A DNA stretch of 64,000 bases from Thermoanaerobaculum sp964488355 (GTDB taxonomy: Bacteria > Acidobacteriota > Thermoanaerobaculia > Thermoanaerobaculales > Thermoanaerobaculaceae). The notes beneath the pieces were generated by a model. The model did no database searches. It was given only the letters and a program-made list of their open reading frames with translations, and was not told the DNA's origin. A program made the translations under genes and the position numbers. The stretch lies in contig CAZAUJ010000003.1 of NCBI GenBank assembly GCA_964488355.1, positions 62,001-126,000 of the forward strand, in the 5' to 3' direction. Below are positions 52,916 to 60,998 of this stretch, in pieces (positions within the stretch are counted from its first letter, which is position 1; each line of letters begins with the position of its first letter).

Positions 52916-54570
52916 GCCGTGCGCGCCAGCTGGCCTGGGGCTGTTTTGCGGCGCTGACGGTGTTAGGCTTGTCCCTGCTTTTTCTGCTGACCCTTCAGGA
53001 AAGGGCGTGGCGGGCACAGCAGTGGGAGCAGGTGGCCCGGGAGGTTCTGAGGGAGCTGAGTCCGCTCCCCCCAGACTGGAGCCAAAAGGAGCTGCACCAA
53101 CAGCTTCCGCGCTGGGCGCGCCTTTCGGGCCTTCGCCTTACGGTGGTGGGAGCAGACGGGTCGGTCCTGGGCGACTCGCAGGTCCCCGCGGCCCTATTGC
53201 CCCGGGTGGAAAATCACCGCAACCGTCCGGAGGTGGCCCAGGCGCTGTCGCAAGGTGCGGGCAAAGCCTGTCGCCGCTCCACCACCACCAACCGCGCTAC
53301 CTGTTACCTGGCTCAGCGAGCCTATTGGGCCGACTCGGTGGTGGTGGCACGTGCCGCCTGGGCTGAACCGCGCCTGGCCTTCCCTTGGTGGCCGGCGATG
53401 CTGGTGGCCGCCGGGGCAGCAGTGCTGGGGGCGGGGGCGGGAGCGTGGGTTCGTCGGTGGGGGGCCCGGCTACACCGCGAGCTCAGTGACTGGACCGAGC
53501 TGCCGGCAAGCGCGGATCCCGAGGCCTTGGTGCGCGATGCCGACCGCTACTTCCGTCGACAGCGGGAGGCCTTCCAGCGGGAACTGGCCGTGTGCCAGCA
53601 GGCGCTGGGCTTGGTGTCTGAAGGCGTGGTGCTGCTGGACGAGGAGCTCCAGGTGCGGTTTGCCAACCCCTTTGCCGCCAAGCTATTGGCACCCATGGAG
53701 GAAGGCACGTCACTGTTGGAGCGCCTACCCTCGCCGGAGCTGGCCGGCCTGCTGGCGCAGCCGCTGGAGCCAGGAGTAAGCCGGTACGCCGAGCTCCCCC
53801 TCCAGGGGCGGGTGCTGGCGGTGAGGGTCGTGGCTTTGGGCAAGCCGCGGCTTCGGCTGGCCCTGGTGGTCCAGGACCTGACAGAAAAGAGCCGCTTCGA
53901 AGCGGCGCGGCGCGCGTTTGTGGCTGATTTGGCACACGAGCTGCGTACCCCCTTGGCGGTTTTGGGGGGCTTGGCGGAGGAACTAGCTTCGGCGCCGGTG
54001 GACACCGGCTGGAAGGACATGCTTACCCGGCAGGTGCAACGGCTTGGTCGTTTCGCCCGCGAGCTGGAGGAGCTGGCCCGCATTGAAACGGGTACCCTGG
54101 AGCTTTCGTTGGAAGAGGTGGAGGTTTTGCCTTTCGCGCGGGAGGTAGCCGCGGAGTTGGGCCGGTTGGCGGCGGAGCGGGGGGTGGAGTTGCAGGTGGA
54201 GGGGGAAGCGGTCCGGGTGGTGACCGACCGGCTCCGCCTCGCCCAGGTCTTGGAAAACTTGGTAGACAACGCCATACGCTACAACCGGCCGCAAGGCTTT
54301 GTGGGTATTGAGGTGCGGGCGGGTTCAGGCGGTGTGGTGATGAGCGTGCGCGATACGGGCTTGGGCATACCCGAGGAGGAACTGCCCCTGGTCTTCCAGC
54401 GCTTTTACCGTGGCCGTCACACGGGCGAGGTCAGCGGTTCGGGTTTGGGTTTAGCCTTGGTCAAACACCTGCTGGCGCGCCTGGGCGGCACCATTAGCTT
54501 GCGTTCCAGGCTCGGGGAGGGCACCGAAGCGGAAGTTTACCTCCCTGCGGAAGCCAAAGGAGCCAGCTAG
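52912..54570 (+). CDS. phoR: PhoR-like sensor histidine kinase
   Basis: 552 residues. Two membrane helices (about 8-30 and 155-180) frame a periplasmic region of some 120 residues, longer than in E. coli PhoR, followed by a PAS-like domain (about 225-325), HisKA with phospho-His342 in DLAHELRTPL, and HATPase_c with N, G1 (DTGLGIP) and G2 (GSGLGLALVK) boxes. GTG at 52912 overlaps the phoB stop; GTG at 52906 is also possible. The stop shares CTAG with rpsA. Confidence 0.88.
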   Translation: MSRARQLAWGCFAALTVLGLSLLFLLTLQERAWRAQQWEQVAREVLRELSPLPPDWSQKELHQQLPRWARLSGLRLTVVGADGSVLGDSQVPAALLPRVENHRNRPEVAQALSQGAGKACRRSTTTNRATCYLAQRAYWADSVVVARAAWAEPRLAFPWWPAMLVAAGAAVLGAGAGAWVRRWGARLHRELSDWTELPASADPEALVRDADRYFRRQREAFQRELAVCQQALGLVSEGVVLLDEELQVRFANPFAAKLLAPMEEGTSLLERLPSPELAGLLAQPLEPGVSRYAELPLQGRVLAVRVVALGKPRLRLALVVQDLTEKSRFEAARRAFVADLAHELRTPLAVLGGLAEELASAPVDTGWKDMLTRQVQRLGRFARELEELARIETGTLELSLEEVEVLPFAREVAAELGRLAAERGVELQVEGEAVRVVTDRLRLAQVLENLVDNAIRYNRPQGFVGIEVRAGSGGVVMSVRDTGLGIPEEELPLVFQRFYRGRHTGEVSGSGLGLALVKHLLARLGGTISLRSRLGEGTEAEVYLPAEAKGAS

Positions 54571-55988
54571 CGGGCCTGCTTTTCCTGCAAGGCTTTCAAG
54601 AGGGCTAAGCCGAAGGCGGTGACTTGCGGCTCTGCCTTGGGTCGCTGGGTTTCCGCCCACCGGCGGAACTCTTTGGCCGCTTTCTTTTCCTTGGCTTTCT
54701 TGACCGACAGGGATAGGCGCTTGTGCTCCGTATCAACGGAAAGCACCACCGCTGCCACCCGTGCCCCCGGAGCAAAATGCGCCTCCAGGCTTTGCCCCTT
54801 CGGCACGTCGCTCTCGGAGGCGGGAATCAGCGCATCTAGCCCTGGCTCCAGCTCCACGAACACCCCGAAGGGCGCAACCCGCTCCACCATCGCTTCCACT
54901 AGCGTGCCTTCTGGGTAGCGCTCCTGGGCGTCCCGCCAGGGATCGGAGGTTGCCACCGGGCGCAGGCTCAGGCCGATGCGCTGCCGCTCCGGCTCCAGCT
55001 CGCGCACGTAGCCTTGGATTTCTTGCCCAATCTCCAACGCCGGATCGTCCAGCTTCATACCGGGAGGCAGCTGCGAGACGTGCAGCAGGCCGTCTACCCC
55101 CTCCGGCAGCTCCACAAAGGCGCCAAACTCCGTCTTGCGCACCACCTTGCCGGTAAAGGGGCCACCCACCTGGTACCGTTGCGCCACCGTATCCCACGGG
55201 TTGGGCTGCAAGGCTTTGAGGGAAAGGGCAATCCGCTCCTTTTCGCGGTCCGCTTCCAGCACCTTGACCCGGACCTTGTGCCCCACCTTCACCACCTCGG
55301 TGGGCCGCACCGGCTGCTTGTGGGAAAGCTCCGAGAGGTGGATCATGCCATCTACCCCGCCCAGGTCCACAAACACCCCGAAATCCCGGATGCGCCTAAC
55401 CGTGCCCTCCAGCTCCGCCCCCACCTGGATTCGCTCCCAGGCCTGCCGTTTGGCTTCTTCCTTCTCCTCCAACAACACCGCCGCCCGCGACACCACCAGG
55501 CTGGAAAGGTCGTCGGCGATTTCGGTGATGAGAAAGGCGAAAATCTTGCCCAGGTACGCGTCCACATTCTTGGGATAGCCCAGCTCCATTTGTGAGTAGG
55601 GGCAAAAGGCCCGCAAGCCGGCGATGGACACGTCATAGCCGCCCTTGTTCCGGCCTGTTACCTTGCCTTGCACGGGAATGCGGTTTTGAAAGGCGCCTTT
55701 CAAGGCCTCTCGTTCCCGCCGCTCGATGGCCAAGCGATGGGAGACCCTCAGCTCCGGCGAGACCGAAACCACCACCGCTTCCAGGTTGTCGCCGGGGCGC
55801 AGCTCGCCCAACTCGGTCCGATCCATGAGGGCTTCCGTCTTGCCGCCCACGGCCACCAGCGCCACATCGCCAGAAACGGCCACGATGGTGCCGGATACCA
55901 GCTGACCCTCGCGAAGCTCCTCCGAGGCGAAGCTTTCCGCCAGAGCCTCCACAAACGAAGCCTGTTGTAGCTGTTCTTGTTGCGTCAT
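54567..55988 (-). CDS. rpsA: Ribosomal protein S1 homologue with five S1 repeats
   Basis: 473 residues with five S1 (OB-fold) domains near 26-98, 103-172, 190-260, 275-345 and 360-435; the third to fifth carry the typical DFGVFVDLGGVDGMIHLSELS-type core. E. coli S1 has six. It binds mRNA leaders on the 30S subunit. ATG at 55988 follows AAGGGG by 7 bases; the frame to 56120 would pass through its promoter. The mRNA leader contains a strong hairpin, compatible with autoregulation. Confidence 0.88.
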   Translation of the reverse strand: MTQQEQLQQASFVEALAESFASEELREGQLVSGTIVAVSGDVALVAVGGKTEALMDRTELGELRPGDNLEAVVVSVSPELRVSHRLAIERREREALKGAFQNRIPVQGKVTGRNKGGYDVSIAGLRAFCPYSQMELGYPKNVDAYLGKIFAFLITEIADDLSSLVVSRAAVLLEEKEEAKRQAWERIQVGAELEGTVRRIRDFGVFVDLGGVDGMIHLSELSHKQPVRPTEVVKVGHKVRVKVLEADREKERIALSLKALQPNPWDTVAQRYQVGGPFTGKVVRKTEFGAFVELPEGVDGLLHVSQLPPGMKLDDPALEIGQEIQGYVRELEPERQRIGLSLRPVATSDPWRDAQERYPEGTLVEAMVERVAPFGVFVELEPGLDALIPASESDVPKGQSLEAHFAPGARVAAVVLSVDTEHKRLSLSVKKAKEKKAAKEFRRWAETQRPKAEPQVTAFGLALLKALQEKQAR

Positions 55989-56001
55989 GGCCAACCCCTT
56001 G

Positions 56002-56025
56002 CGCCCCGCTGCCCGCGGCGGGGCG
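56002..56025 (-). promoter_or_regulatory. Leader hairpin of the rpsA mRNA
   Basis: Perfect eight-base-pair stem CGCCCCGC / GCGGGGCG with an eight-base loop, between the predicted transcription start and the ATG. The Shine-Dalgarno AAGGGG (56001-55996) directly adjoins the stem base. It could control ribosome access or be an S1 binding site. Confidence 0.6.
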
Positions 56026-56028
56026 ACT

Positions 56029-56057
56029 ATTTTACACCAAAGGGTAAGGCCCGCCAA
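56029..56057 (-). promoter_or_regulatory. Sigma-70-type promoter of rpsA
   Basis: Minus strand -35 TTGGCG (56057-56052) and -10 TAAAAT (56034-56029) with exactly 17 bases between. Initiation should fall near 56022, so the transcript would begin within or just before the leader hairpin and have a leader of about 35 bases. Confidence 0.65.
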
Positions 56058-56077
56058 GACCGGACAGCCCGATGGGT

Positions 56078-56105
56078 GGAAAAAGCCGGCAGCCTTGTTC
56101 GTTAC
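56078..56105 (+). promoter_or_regulatory. Candidate ECF-type promoter of the sigma-factor gene
   Basis: GGAAAA (56078-56083) and CGTTAC (56100-56105) are 16 bases apart, similar to the GGAAC...CGT layout used by many ECF sigma factors. It would start transcription about seven bases before the sigma-factor ATG at 56119, suggesting autoregulation. The match is partial. Confidence 0.35.
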
Positions 56106-56118
56106 ACTAGCGTGGGGC

Positions 56119-56658
56119 ATGGCTTCTGAGGAGCGATTGGCCGAGCTGATGGGAGCCTACCAGGGCGGCGACATGGCTGCCTTCGAGGCGCTGTGGGGGG
56201 AGCTTGCCGATGAGCTATTGGCCTTCCTGCGCGCGCTGACACGCGACCATCACCGAGCCGAAGACCTGCTGCAAGAGACCTTTCTCCAGCTACACAAAGC
56301 CAGGCACACCTACCTCCCCGGCCGGCCCGTGCGGCCCTGGGTTTACGCCATTGCTCGCAACGTTTTCCTCATGGCGTACCGCGCCGCGAAGCGCCGTCAG
56401 GCGCACGAAAGCGTAGCCGAAGGCGAGCTGCCCGACGTGCCCGTGTTGCCCGAGGCCTTGGCCAGTGACGGGCGCAAGGATCTGGCCAAGTGGCTTGCCC
56501 GCTTGCCTGAGCTCAGCCGCGAGGTCCTTTTGCTGCACCACGTGACGGGCTTGAGCTTCCGCGAGGTGGGTGAGGTTTTGGGCTTGTCCGAGGGGGCGGC
56601 CAAGGTGCGTGCCCATCGGGCCCTGGAGCAGCTGCGCCGGCTGGCGCAGGGGAGGTGA
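56119..56658 (+). CDS. ECF-family RNA polymerase sigma factor
   Basis: 179 residues. Region 2 includes DHHRAEDLLQETFLQLHKA and RPWVYAIARNVFLMAYR for -10 recognition; region 4 includes LPELSREVLLLHHVTGLSFREVGEVLGLSEGAAKVRAHRALEQLR for -35 binding. ATG at 56119 is chosen since ECF proteins rarely carry the 44-residue extension the frame allows. GTGA overlap with an NrsF-like membrane protein, its probable anti-sigma factor. Confidence 0.92.
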   Translation: MASEERLAELMGAYQGGDMAAFEALWGELADELLAFLRALTRDHHRAEDLLQETFLQLHKARHTYLPGRPVRPWVYAIARNVFLMAYRAAKRRQAHESVAEGELPDVPVLPEALASDGRKDLAKWLARLPELSREVLLLHHVTGLSFREVGEVLGLSEGAAKVRAHRALEQLRRLAQGR

Positions 56659-57335
56659 CCGTGACCAGGCCGTTACCGCCCGAGTTGAGGGAAAAAATTG
56701 CTGCCGACTTGGTGCCGGTTCGGCCAGTAGCGCCTCCAGGGGTGCGCGCGGTTCTTTGGACGTGCTGGCTGTTGGCCTTGTTGCTGTTGCTTCCGGCTTT
56801 GGTGGGTGTGCGCTTCAACGCCAGCGAGCTGGGCCCCTGGCTCACCTGGGGGGCCAGCGCGGCACAGCTGCTGGTGGGGGCAGGGCTGGTGTTTTTGGCC
56901 TTGCGCGAGGCTATCCCTGGGTTCGCCGCTCCCCAAGGGGTCATGGTTGCTGCCCTCCTGGCGGCCGCAGTGGTCGAGGTGTCGGTGGCTTTGCTAACTC
57001 ACGCGGTTTGCCCTTGCCCCGCTCGAGGCTTTTTTGGCGGTGTGGCCTGTTGGGGCAGCGAGACGGCGTTGGGTGTGCCGGCTTTGCTTTTGACCCTTTG
57101 GCTGGTAGCCCGAGCCTATCCTTTGGCACCGGCCCGCGCTGGCCTTTTGGGCGGGGTGGGCGCGGGCGTGGCCGCCGACGGGGTGCAGCACCTGATTTGT
57201 CCTATCTCAGATTTGCGCCACGTGCTGGTTTGGCACGGCGGTGCCTTGGTGGCCTTAGGCGTACTTGGCTTGGTGGTGGGTTGGGTTTGGCAGCGCCGCC
57301 GTGAGCAGCAATGGACACGGGGAGGGGGTTCGTGA
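56655..57335 (+). CDS. NrsF-like (DUF1109) membrane anti-sigma factor candidate
   Basis: 226 residues with about six membrane helices after a short cytosolic N-terminus. Cysteines in HAVCPCPA and in HLICPISDLRHVLVWH fit the DUF1109/NrsF pattern; in Caulobacter NrsF holds sigma-F through an N-terminal segment and uses conserved cysteines in release. The gene is coupled by GTGA to the ECF sigma gene. The signal may be redox or metal stress, by analogy only. Confidence 0.78.
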   Translation: MTVTRPLPPELREKIAADLVPVRPVAPPGVRAVLWTCWLLALLLLLPALVGVRFNASELGPWLTWGASAAQLLVGAGLVFLALREAIPGFAAPQGVMVAALLAAAVVEVSVALLTHAVCPCPARGFFGGVACWGSETALGVPALLLTLWLVARAYPLAPARAGLLGGVGAGVAADGVQHLICPISDLRHVLVWHGGALVALGVLGLVVGWVWQRRREQQWTRGGGS

Positions 57336-58447
57336 GGTACTGGGCTCCCCCCTTCAGCCACCAGCGGGAGCCTCGGGTGGGTGTGCTGCTGGCCAATTTG
57401 GGCACACCCACTGCCCCCACCGCCCGTGCCCTGCGGCGTTACCTGCGCCAGTTCCTCTCCGACCCTCGGGTGGTGGAGCTGCCCCGCTGGCGTTGGTGGC
57501 CGATCCTTTACCTTTTTGTCCTGCCGCTACGACCCCGGCGCTCGGCAGCCTTATACCGGCGCATTTGGTGGCCAGAGGGTTCGCCTCTGCTGGTGATCAG
57601 CCAACGGCAAGCCCAAGGACTTAGCCAGCGCCTTCAGCAGCGCTTTGGCCCTCAGGTTACTGTGGCTCTTGGCATGCGCTACGGTGAGCCTTCCATTGCC
57701 TCGGCGCTGCAGCAGCTGGCGGGGGAGGGGTGCGATCGCGTGCTGGTTTTTCCCCTTTACCCCCAATACGCCTCAGCCACCACCGGTTCCATCTTGGAGG
57801 CCACGTTCCGCGTGTTGGCCAGCTTTCGCTGGGTACCTGAGCTGCGCTCTGTGGGGAGCTACCACGACCACCCCGGCTACATTCGAGCCCTGGCTGCCTC
57901 CATTGACCAGGTATGGCAGCGGGAGGGCGCGCCGGAGAAACTCCTGTTCTCCTTTCATGGCATCCCGGAAAAGGGCTTCCTTGCTGGTGACCCGTACTTT
58001 TGCCATTGCCAGAAGACGGCGCGCCTGGTGGCGGAGCAGCTGCGCTGGCCCAGCGAGCGGTGGGAGGTGGCCTTTCAGTCCAAGTTTGGCCGTGATCCGT
58101 GGATTGAGCCCACCACCATCGATCGGGTAAGGGAGCTGGGAAGAGCAGGAGTGGCCGGCCTGGACGTGGTTTGCCCCGGCTTTGCCGCTGACTGTCTGGA
58201 AACGCTGGAGGAAATTGCCATCACCAACCGGGAGGCTTTTCATCAGGCCGGTGGTCAGCGGTTCCGTTACCTGCCTGCACTCAACGATCGGCCGGAGCAC
58301 CTGGATGCCCTGGCGGACATTGCCGCGAACCACATGCAGTCGTGGTTTTCCCAGGCGCGAGGCCGCGACCGCGAGGACGCAAACTCGAGGGAGCAGCGCT
58401 TCCGCAACTTTTACCAACGGTCCCCTTACCAGCCCTCCTGGCCCTGA
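57332..58447 (+). CDS. hemH: Ferrochelatase
   Basis: 371 residues. The family signature LFSFHGIPEKGF with the catalytic histidine, then GDPYFCHCQKTA and FQSKFGRDPWIEP, are clear. It inserts iron into protoporphyrin (or coproporphyrin). GTG at 57332 is preferred over ATG at 57311 because GGGGAGGGGG lies 4 bases ahead and it overlaps the previous stop as GTGA. Heme demand fits the multiheme cytochromes in the window. The last 22 bases overlap the convergent deacetylase gene. Confidence 0.93.
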   Translation: MRYWAPPFSHQREPRVGVLLANLGTPTAPTARALRRYLRQFLSDPRVVELPRWRWWPILYLFVLPLRPRRSAALYRRIWWPEGSPLLVISQRQAQGLSQRLQQRFGPQVTVALGMRYGEPSIASALQQLAGEGCDRVLVFPLYPQYASATTGSILEATFRVLASFRWVPELRSVGSYHDHPGYIRALAASIDQVWQREGAPEKLLFSFHGIPEKGFLAGDPYFCHCQKTARLVAEQLRWPSERWEVAFQSKFGRDPWIEPTTIDRVRELGRAGVAGLDVVCPGFAADCLETLEEIAITNREAFHQAGGQRFRYLPALNDRPEHLDALADIAANHMQSWFSQARGRDREDANSREQRFRNFYQRSPYQPSWP

Positions 58448-60273
58448 GGTAGGGGGGGCTGCGTGGGGGAAAGCTGCAAGGCCAGCGTGGCCAAGTGTTG
58501 GGCTACCGCCTGCTGGTAAGTTGTGCCCGAAACGTGAGCCTGCAGGGAAGGGGAAACGGCCAACACCATGGGGAAGGCTTCCCAAAGGACCGGCTGGCCT
58601 GTTTGCCTGTCCAGGACCCTTCCTGCGGCCACCAGCTGCGATGCCTCGCCCAGGGATTTTCCCGCCAGAAGCTGCTGCAGGGCGATGAAAAGCGCTTCGT
58701 GTTTGGGACGCAAAAAGGTAGCGTGGCGCCGGGCCAAGGCGGCCAGGTGGAAATGAGAGGGGCGGAAGTACAAGCCGTCCAAAGTGAGGTTCTCACAAAG
58801 GAGCACCAGCCAGGCGAACACCTCGGCCAACAGGCCCAGCCCCGGATGCTGCTGGCCGGGCAAAGGCGGTTTGTCGGGCGTAAAGCTGGCCTTGGGGTTT
58901 TGCAACAACAACCACTCCACCGCCAACACCTCGAATCCCGAGGCCGCGTTGGTGGTGCGGGAAAGGCGAAGCTCCACCAGCAGGTGGCGACGGTTGGGCG
59001 CGCCGAAGATCCGCAGGGTATGGCCCAGAGGGTGATCCAGCTCCACCGTGACCTCGGGACAGGAAAAGCCCTTGGCACGGATTTGCTGCAACAGCCCCAT
59101 CCGTTCCAGCATCAGCTCCAGGTTGACCTGAGAAAAGGTCCCGAGAAAGCGACGAGGTCCCGGCAAGCTGGGGAGCAAGTCGGCAAGGTCCTCCTCGCCC
59201 AAACCCCAGGTTTCCTCCTCCCGGTCGTCGCGCACCAGTTGCGGTAGCTGGCGCAAGCGAGCCAGGGCCAAGAGCTCGTCGGAGGGAAGGGGGAGCAGGT
59301 CACCCGTGAGGTGCCAGGCCAGCATGCGGGCGGTGTAGCGCCAAGCGTTTTCACCGTAGCCGCCAGCGAGCAAGACCACCGCCGGCACCTGCAGCCGACG
59401 GATGAGCTGCAGTACCTGCTGATCGCGGGCCAGCACTCCCTCTGCTGACAGCTTCCAACTGCCCAGGGCATCGTCGGCAGCTACGTCCGCTCCCGCCAAG
59501 TAGAACACCAGTTGGGGGCGAAAGGAGGCGGTGACCTCCTGCAACACCCGCGAAAGCACCTCCAGGTAGGTACCATCCTCTACCCCATCGCCCAGGGCCA
59601 GGGAAAGGGAGGCTTGGGCATCGGTGGTGTCCCAATGGCGGTTGTGGATGGAAAGGGTAAACACGGTGGGATCCTGGGCAAAGATTTCCCGAGTGCCGTT
59701 GCCATCGTGGAGGTCCAGGTCAATGACCAATACCTTGCCGGCAAAGCCCTTGCGCCGCAGGCGCAGGATGGCCACAGCGATGTCGTTGAGAAGGCAGAAG
59801 CCCGCTCCCCGCTCCCGGCCGGCGTGGTGAAAACCACCGCCCAGATGGAAAACCACTCCGCCCGAAGTCAGCGCCACGCGCGTGGCCTGAATTGTGCCGC
59901 CCACCATGAGCCTTTGCAGAGCGAGGATCTTCTCCTCTTCGCCCGGGCTGACGGGGATGCCCAGGATGCTGGTGAGCAGCTCGGGCTCTTGCAGTGACCG
60001 CAGGTACCCTTCGCTGTGGGCCAGCAAGAGGTTCTTGATAGCTGCCGGCAGCGGTGGCGAGACTTCTTTGGGCGAGGCCAAGTGCTCCCCCAGCAGGAAC
60101 GCGACGATCTTTTCGCCCCTTAAGGGATCCCAAGGCGCGCCCCGCAGCTGCCCGCGGTAGGCGGGGTCGAAGACCAAGAAGGGGCTTCGACGGCGAAAGG
60201 GAAGCAGCAAGCGCCGTCCCCACCGTCTCCAGGCGGCCGGGCGGAGAACCGGTGGAACCGGTAAGGGACTCAC
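58426..60273 (-). CDS. Histone-deacetylase-family protein with long C-terminal extension
   Basis: 615 residues. The N-terminal about 330 residues are an HDAC/AcuC/AphA-type arginase fold: GGGFHHAGRERGAGFCLLND, DLDLHDGNGT with zinc ligands Asp187 and His189, Asp263 in LAGADVAADDALG, and the GGYG tyrosine. The usual second His of HHGNG is Asp here. The following 270 residues are of unknown fold. GTG at 60273 overlaps the stop of a small zinc-ribbon gene (GTGA); the frame to 60369 is rejected because it crosses that gene. It may deacetylate a protein, polyamine or small molecule. Confidence 0.82.
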   Translation of the reverse strand: MSPLPVPPVLRPAAWRRWGRRLLLPFRRRSPFLVFDPAYRGQLRGAPWDPLRGEKIVAFLLGEHLASPKEVSPPLPAAIKNLLLAHSEGYLRSLQEPELLTSILGIPVSPGEEEKILALQRLMVGGTIQATRVALTSGGVVFHLGGGFHHAGRERGAGFCLLNDIAVAILRLRRKGFAGKVLVIDLDLHDGNGTREIFAQDPTVFTLSIHNRHWDTTDAQASLSLALGDGVEDGTYLEVLSRVLQEVTASFRPQLVFYLAGADVAADDALGSWKLSAEGVLARDQQVLQLIRRLQVPAVVLLAGGYGENAWRYTARMLAWHLTGDLLPLPSDELLALARLRQLPQLVRDDREEETWGLGEEDLADLLPSLPGPRRFLGTFSQVNLELMLERMGLLQQIRAKGFSCPEVTVELDHPLGHTLRIFGAPNRRHLLVELRLSRTTNAASGFEVLAVEWLLLQNPKASFTPDKPPLPGQQHPGLGLLAEVFAWLVLLCENLTLDGLYFRPSHFHLAALARRHATFLRPKHEALFIALQQLLAGKSLGEASQLVAAGRVLDRQTGQPVLWEAFPMVLAVSPSLQAHVSGTTYQQAVAQHLATLALQLSPTQPPLPQGQEGW

Positions 60274-60437
60274 AGGTAATCCGAACAGGAAAGGAAAAAG
60301 CCGCACGCCGGATCGGGACAGCGCAGCTTGCAAGCTTGCGGCTGCAACCTCTGCCCACAACGGGGGCAAGTAAGCATCGCGTCGGCCTCGGCGGGGCTAG
60401 GGGATTCGCCCTTCTGCTCCTCGGTCATAGGCTTCAT
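60270..60437 (-). CDS. Small zinc-ribbon protein coupled to the deacetylase
   Basis: 55-residue frame from ATG 60437 (ATG 60428 and 60386 also in frame). The C-terminal 35 residues hold CPRC, then two single cysteines, then a CPDPAC-type pair and a last Cys, in all enough ligands for a zinc ribbon; the sequence is basic around the first pair and ends SCSDYL. The N-terminal 20 residues are acidic and Pro/Ser-rich. GTGA overlap with the deacetylase start supports translation. Function unknown; perhaps a nucleic-acid or protein adaptor. Confidence 0.68.
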   Translation of the reverse strand: MKPMTEEQKGESPSPAEADAMLTCPRCGQRLQPQACKLRCPDPACGFFLSCSDYL

Positions 60438-60462
60438 TGTACGTGGTAGCGAGAGGCAAGCG

Positions 60463-60491
60463 AAAAAGCCGGGCTCGCGCCGGGCCCGGCT
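60463..60491 (-). terminator. Intrinsic terminator after the tetraheme cytochrome gene
   Basis: On the minus strand, AGCCGGGC (60491-60484) pairs with GCCCGGCT (60474-60467) across a nine-base loop and is followed by five T. It lies 28 bases after the cytochrome stop and separates it from the zinc-ribbon/deacetylase genes. Confidence 0.85.
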
Positions 60492-60518
60492 CTGTCCTTT
60501 ATAGTTGCAAGAGTCCGT

Positions 60519-60884
60519 TTACTTCTTGTGGCAGTCGGCACACTTGGTCGGGCCTTTGGCCTCCTTCTTGTGGCAGTCAATGCACAGCTTGTGGAAGGGG
60601 TTCTTGGTCAGGCTCATTTGCCGCATGGAGGGGGTTTCGGGCTTTTCCGGGTCCAAATGGCAGGAGCTGCAGGGCTCCACCTTCGCCACTTCCGCCGTCA
60701 TGCCCTTCTGCGTGTGGTGGCAGGTATCGCAGGCGTACTTTTCCGCGTGGACCTTGTGTGGAAAGACCACCGGGGCTTGTTTAGCTTGCGCCTTGTCCAA
60801 GGTGACCTTTTCGGGGATCTGGACTGCCAGCACCACACCTGCCACAGCGAGTACTGCCAAAAGCGTGAGCGTCTTGCGCACCAT
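60519..60884 (-). CDS. Tetraheme class III-type cytochrome c
   Basis: 121 residues. A signal peptide or anchor (1-22) is followed by four CxxCH motifs (CDTCH, CSSCH, CIDCH, CADCH) and the upstream VVFPHKVHAEKYAC histidine ligands of cytochrome c3/c7 proteins. It would shuttle electrons in the periplasm at low potential. ATG at 60884 has GGGAGGA 8 bases upstream. It has its own terminator, and is divergent from a histidine kinase, so it is likely monocistronic and may be controlled by that system. Confidence 0.92.
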   Translation of the reverse strand: MVRKTLTLLAVLAVAGVVLAVQIPEKVTLDKAQAKQAPVVFPHKVHAEKYACDTCHHTQKGMTAEVAKVEPCSSCHLDPEKPETPSMRQMSLTKNPFHKLCIDCHKKEAKGPTKCADCHKK

Positions 60885-60906
60885 AAAGCGTCCTCCCTTC
60901 GCCCCC

Positions 60907-60912
60907 ATTATA
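60907..60912 (-). promoter_or_regulatory. Candidate -10 box of the tetraheme cytochrome gene
   Basis: TATAAT on the minus strand (60912-60907), 23 bases before the ATG, preceded by TG. No good -35 at the right distance, so an activator may be needed. Confidence 0.45.
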
Positions 60913-60998
60913 CATTGTAGGAAAAGCTCGGAGGTTTTGTCACGCGGCGGTTTTGTCCGCTGCGGAAAGCCAGGCAGTGTTAGACTGACCGTGTGGCG

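Noticed and set aside
60885..60998. Possible sigma-54 promoter for the tetraheme cytochrome
   Set aside because: A TGGC...GC pair is present on the minus strand, but the GG-GC spacing is one base short of the strict requirement.
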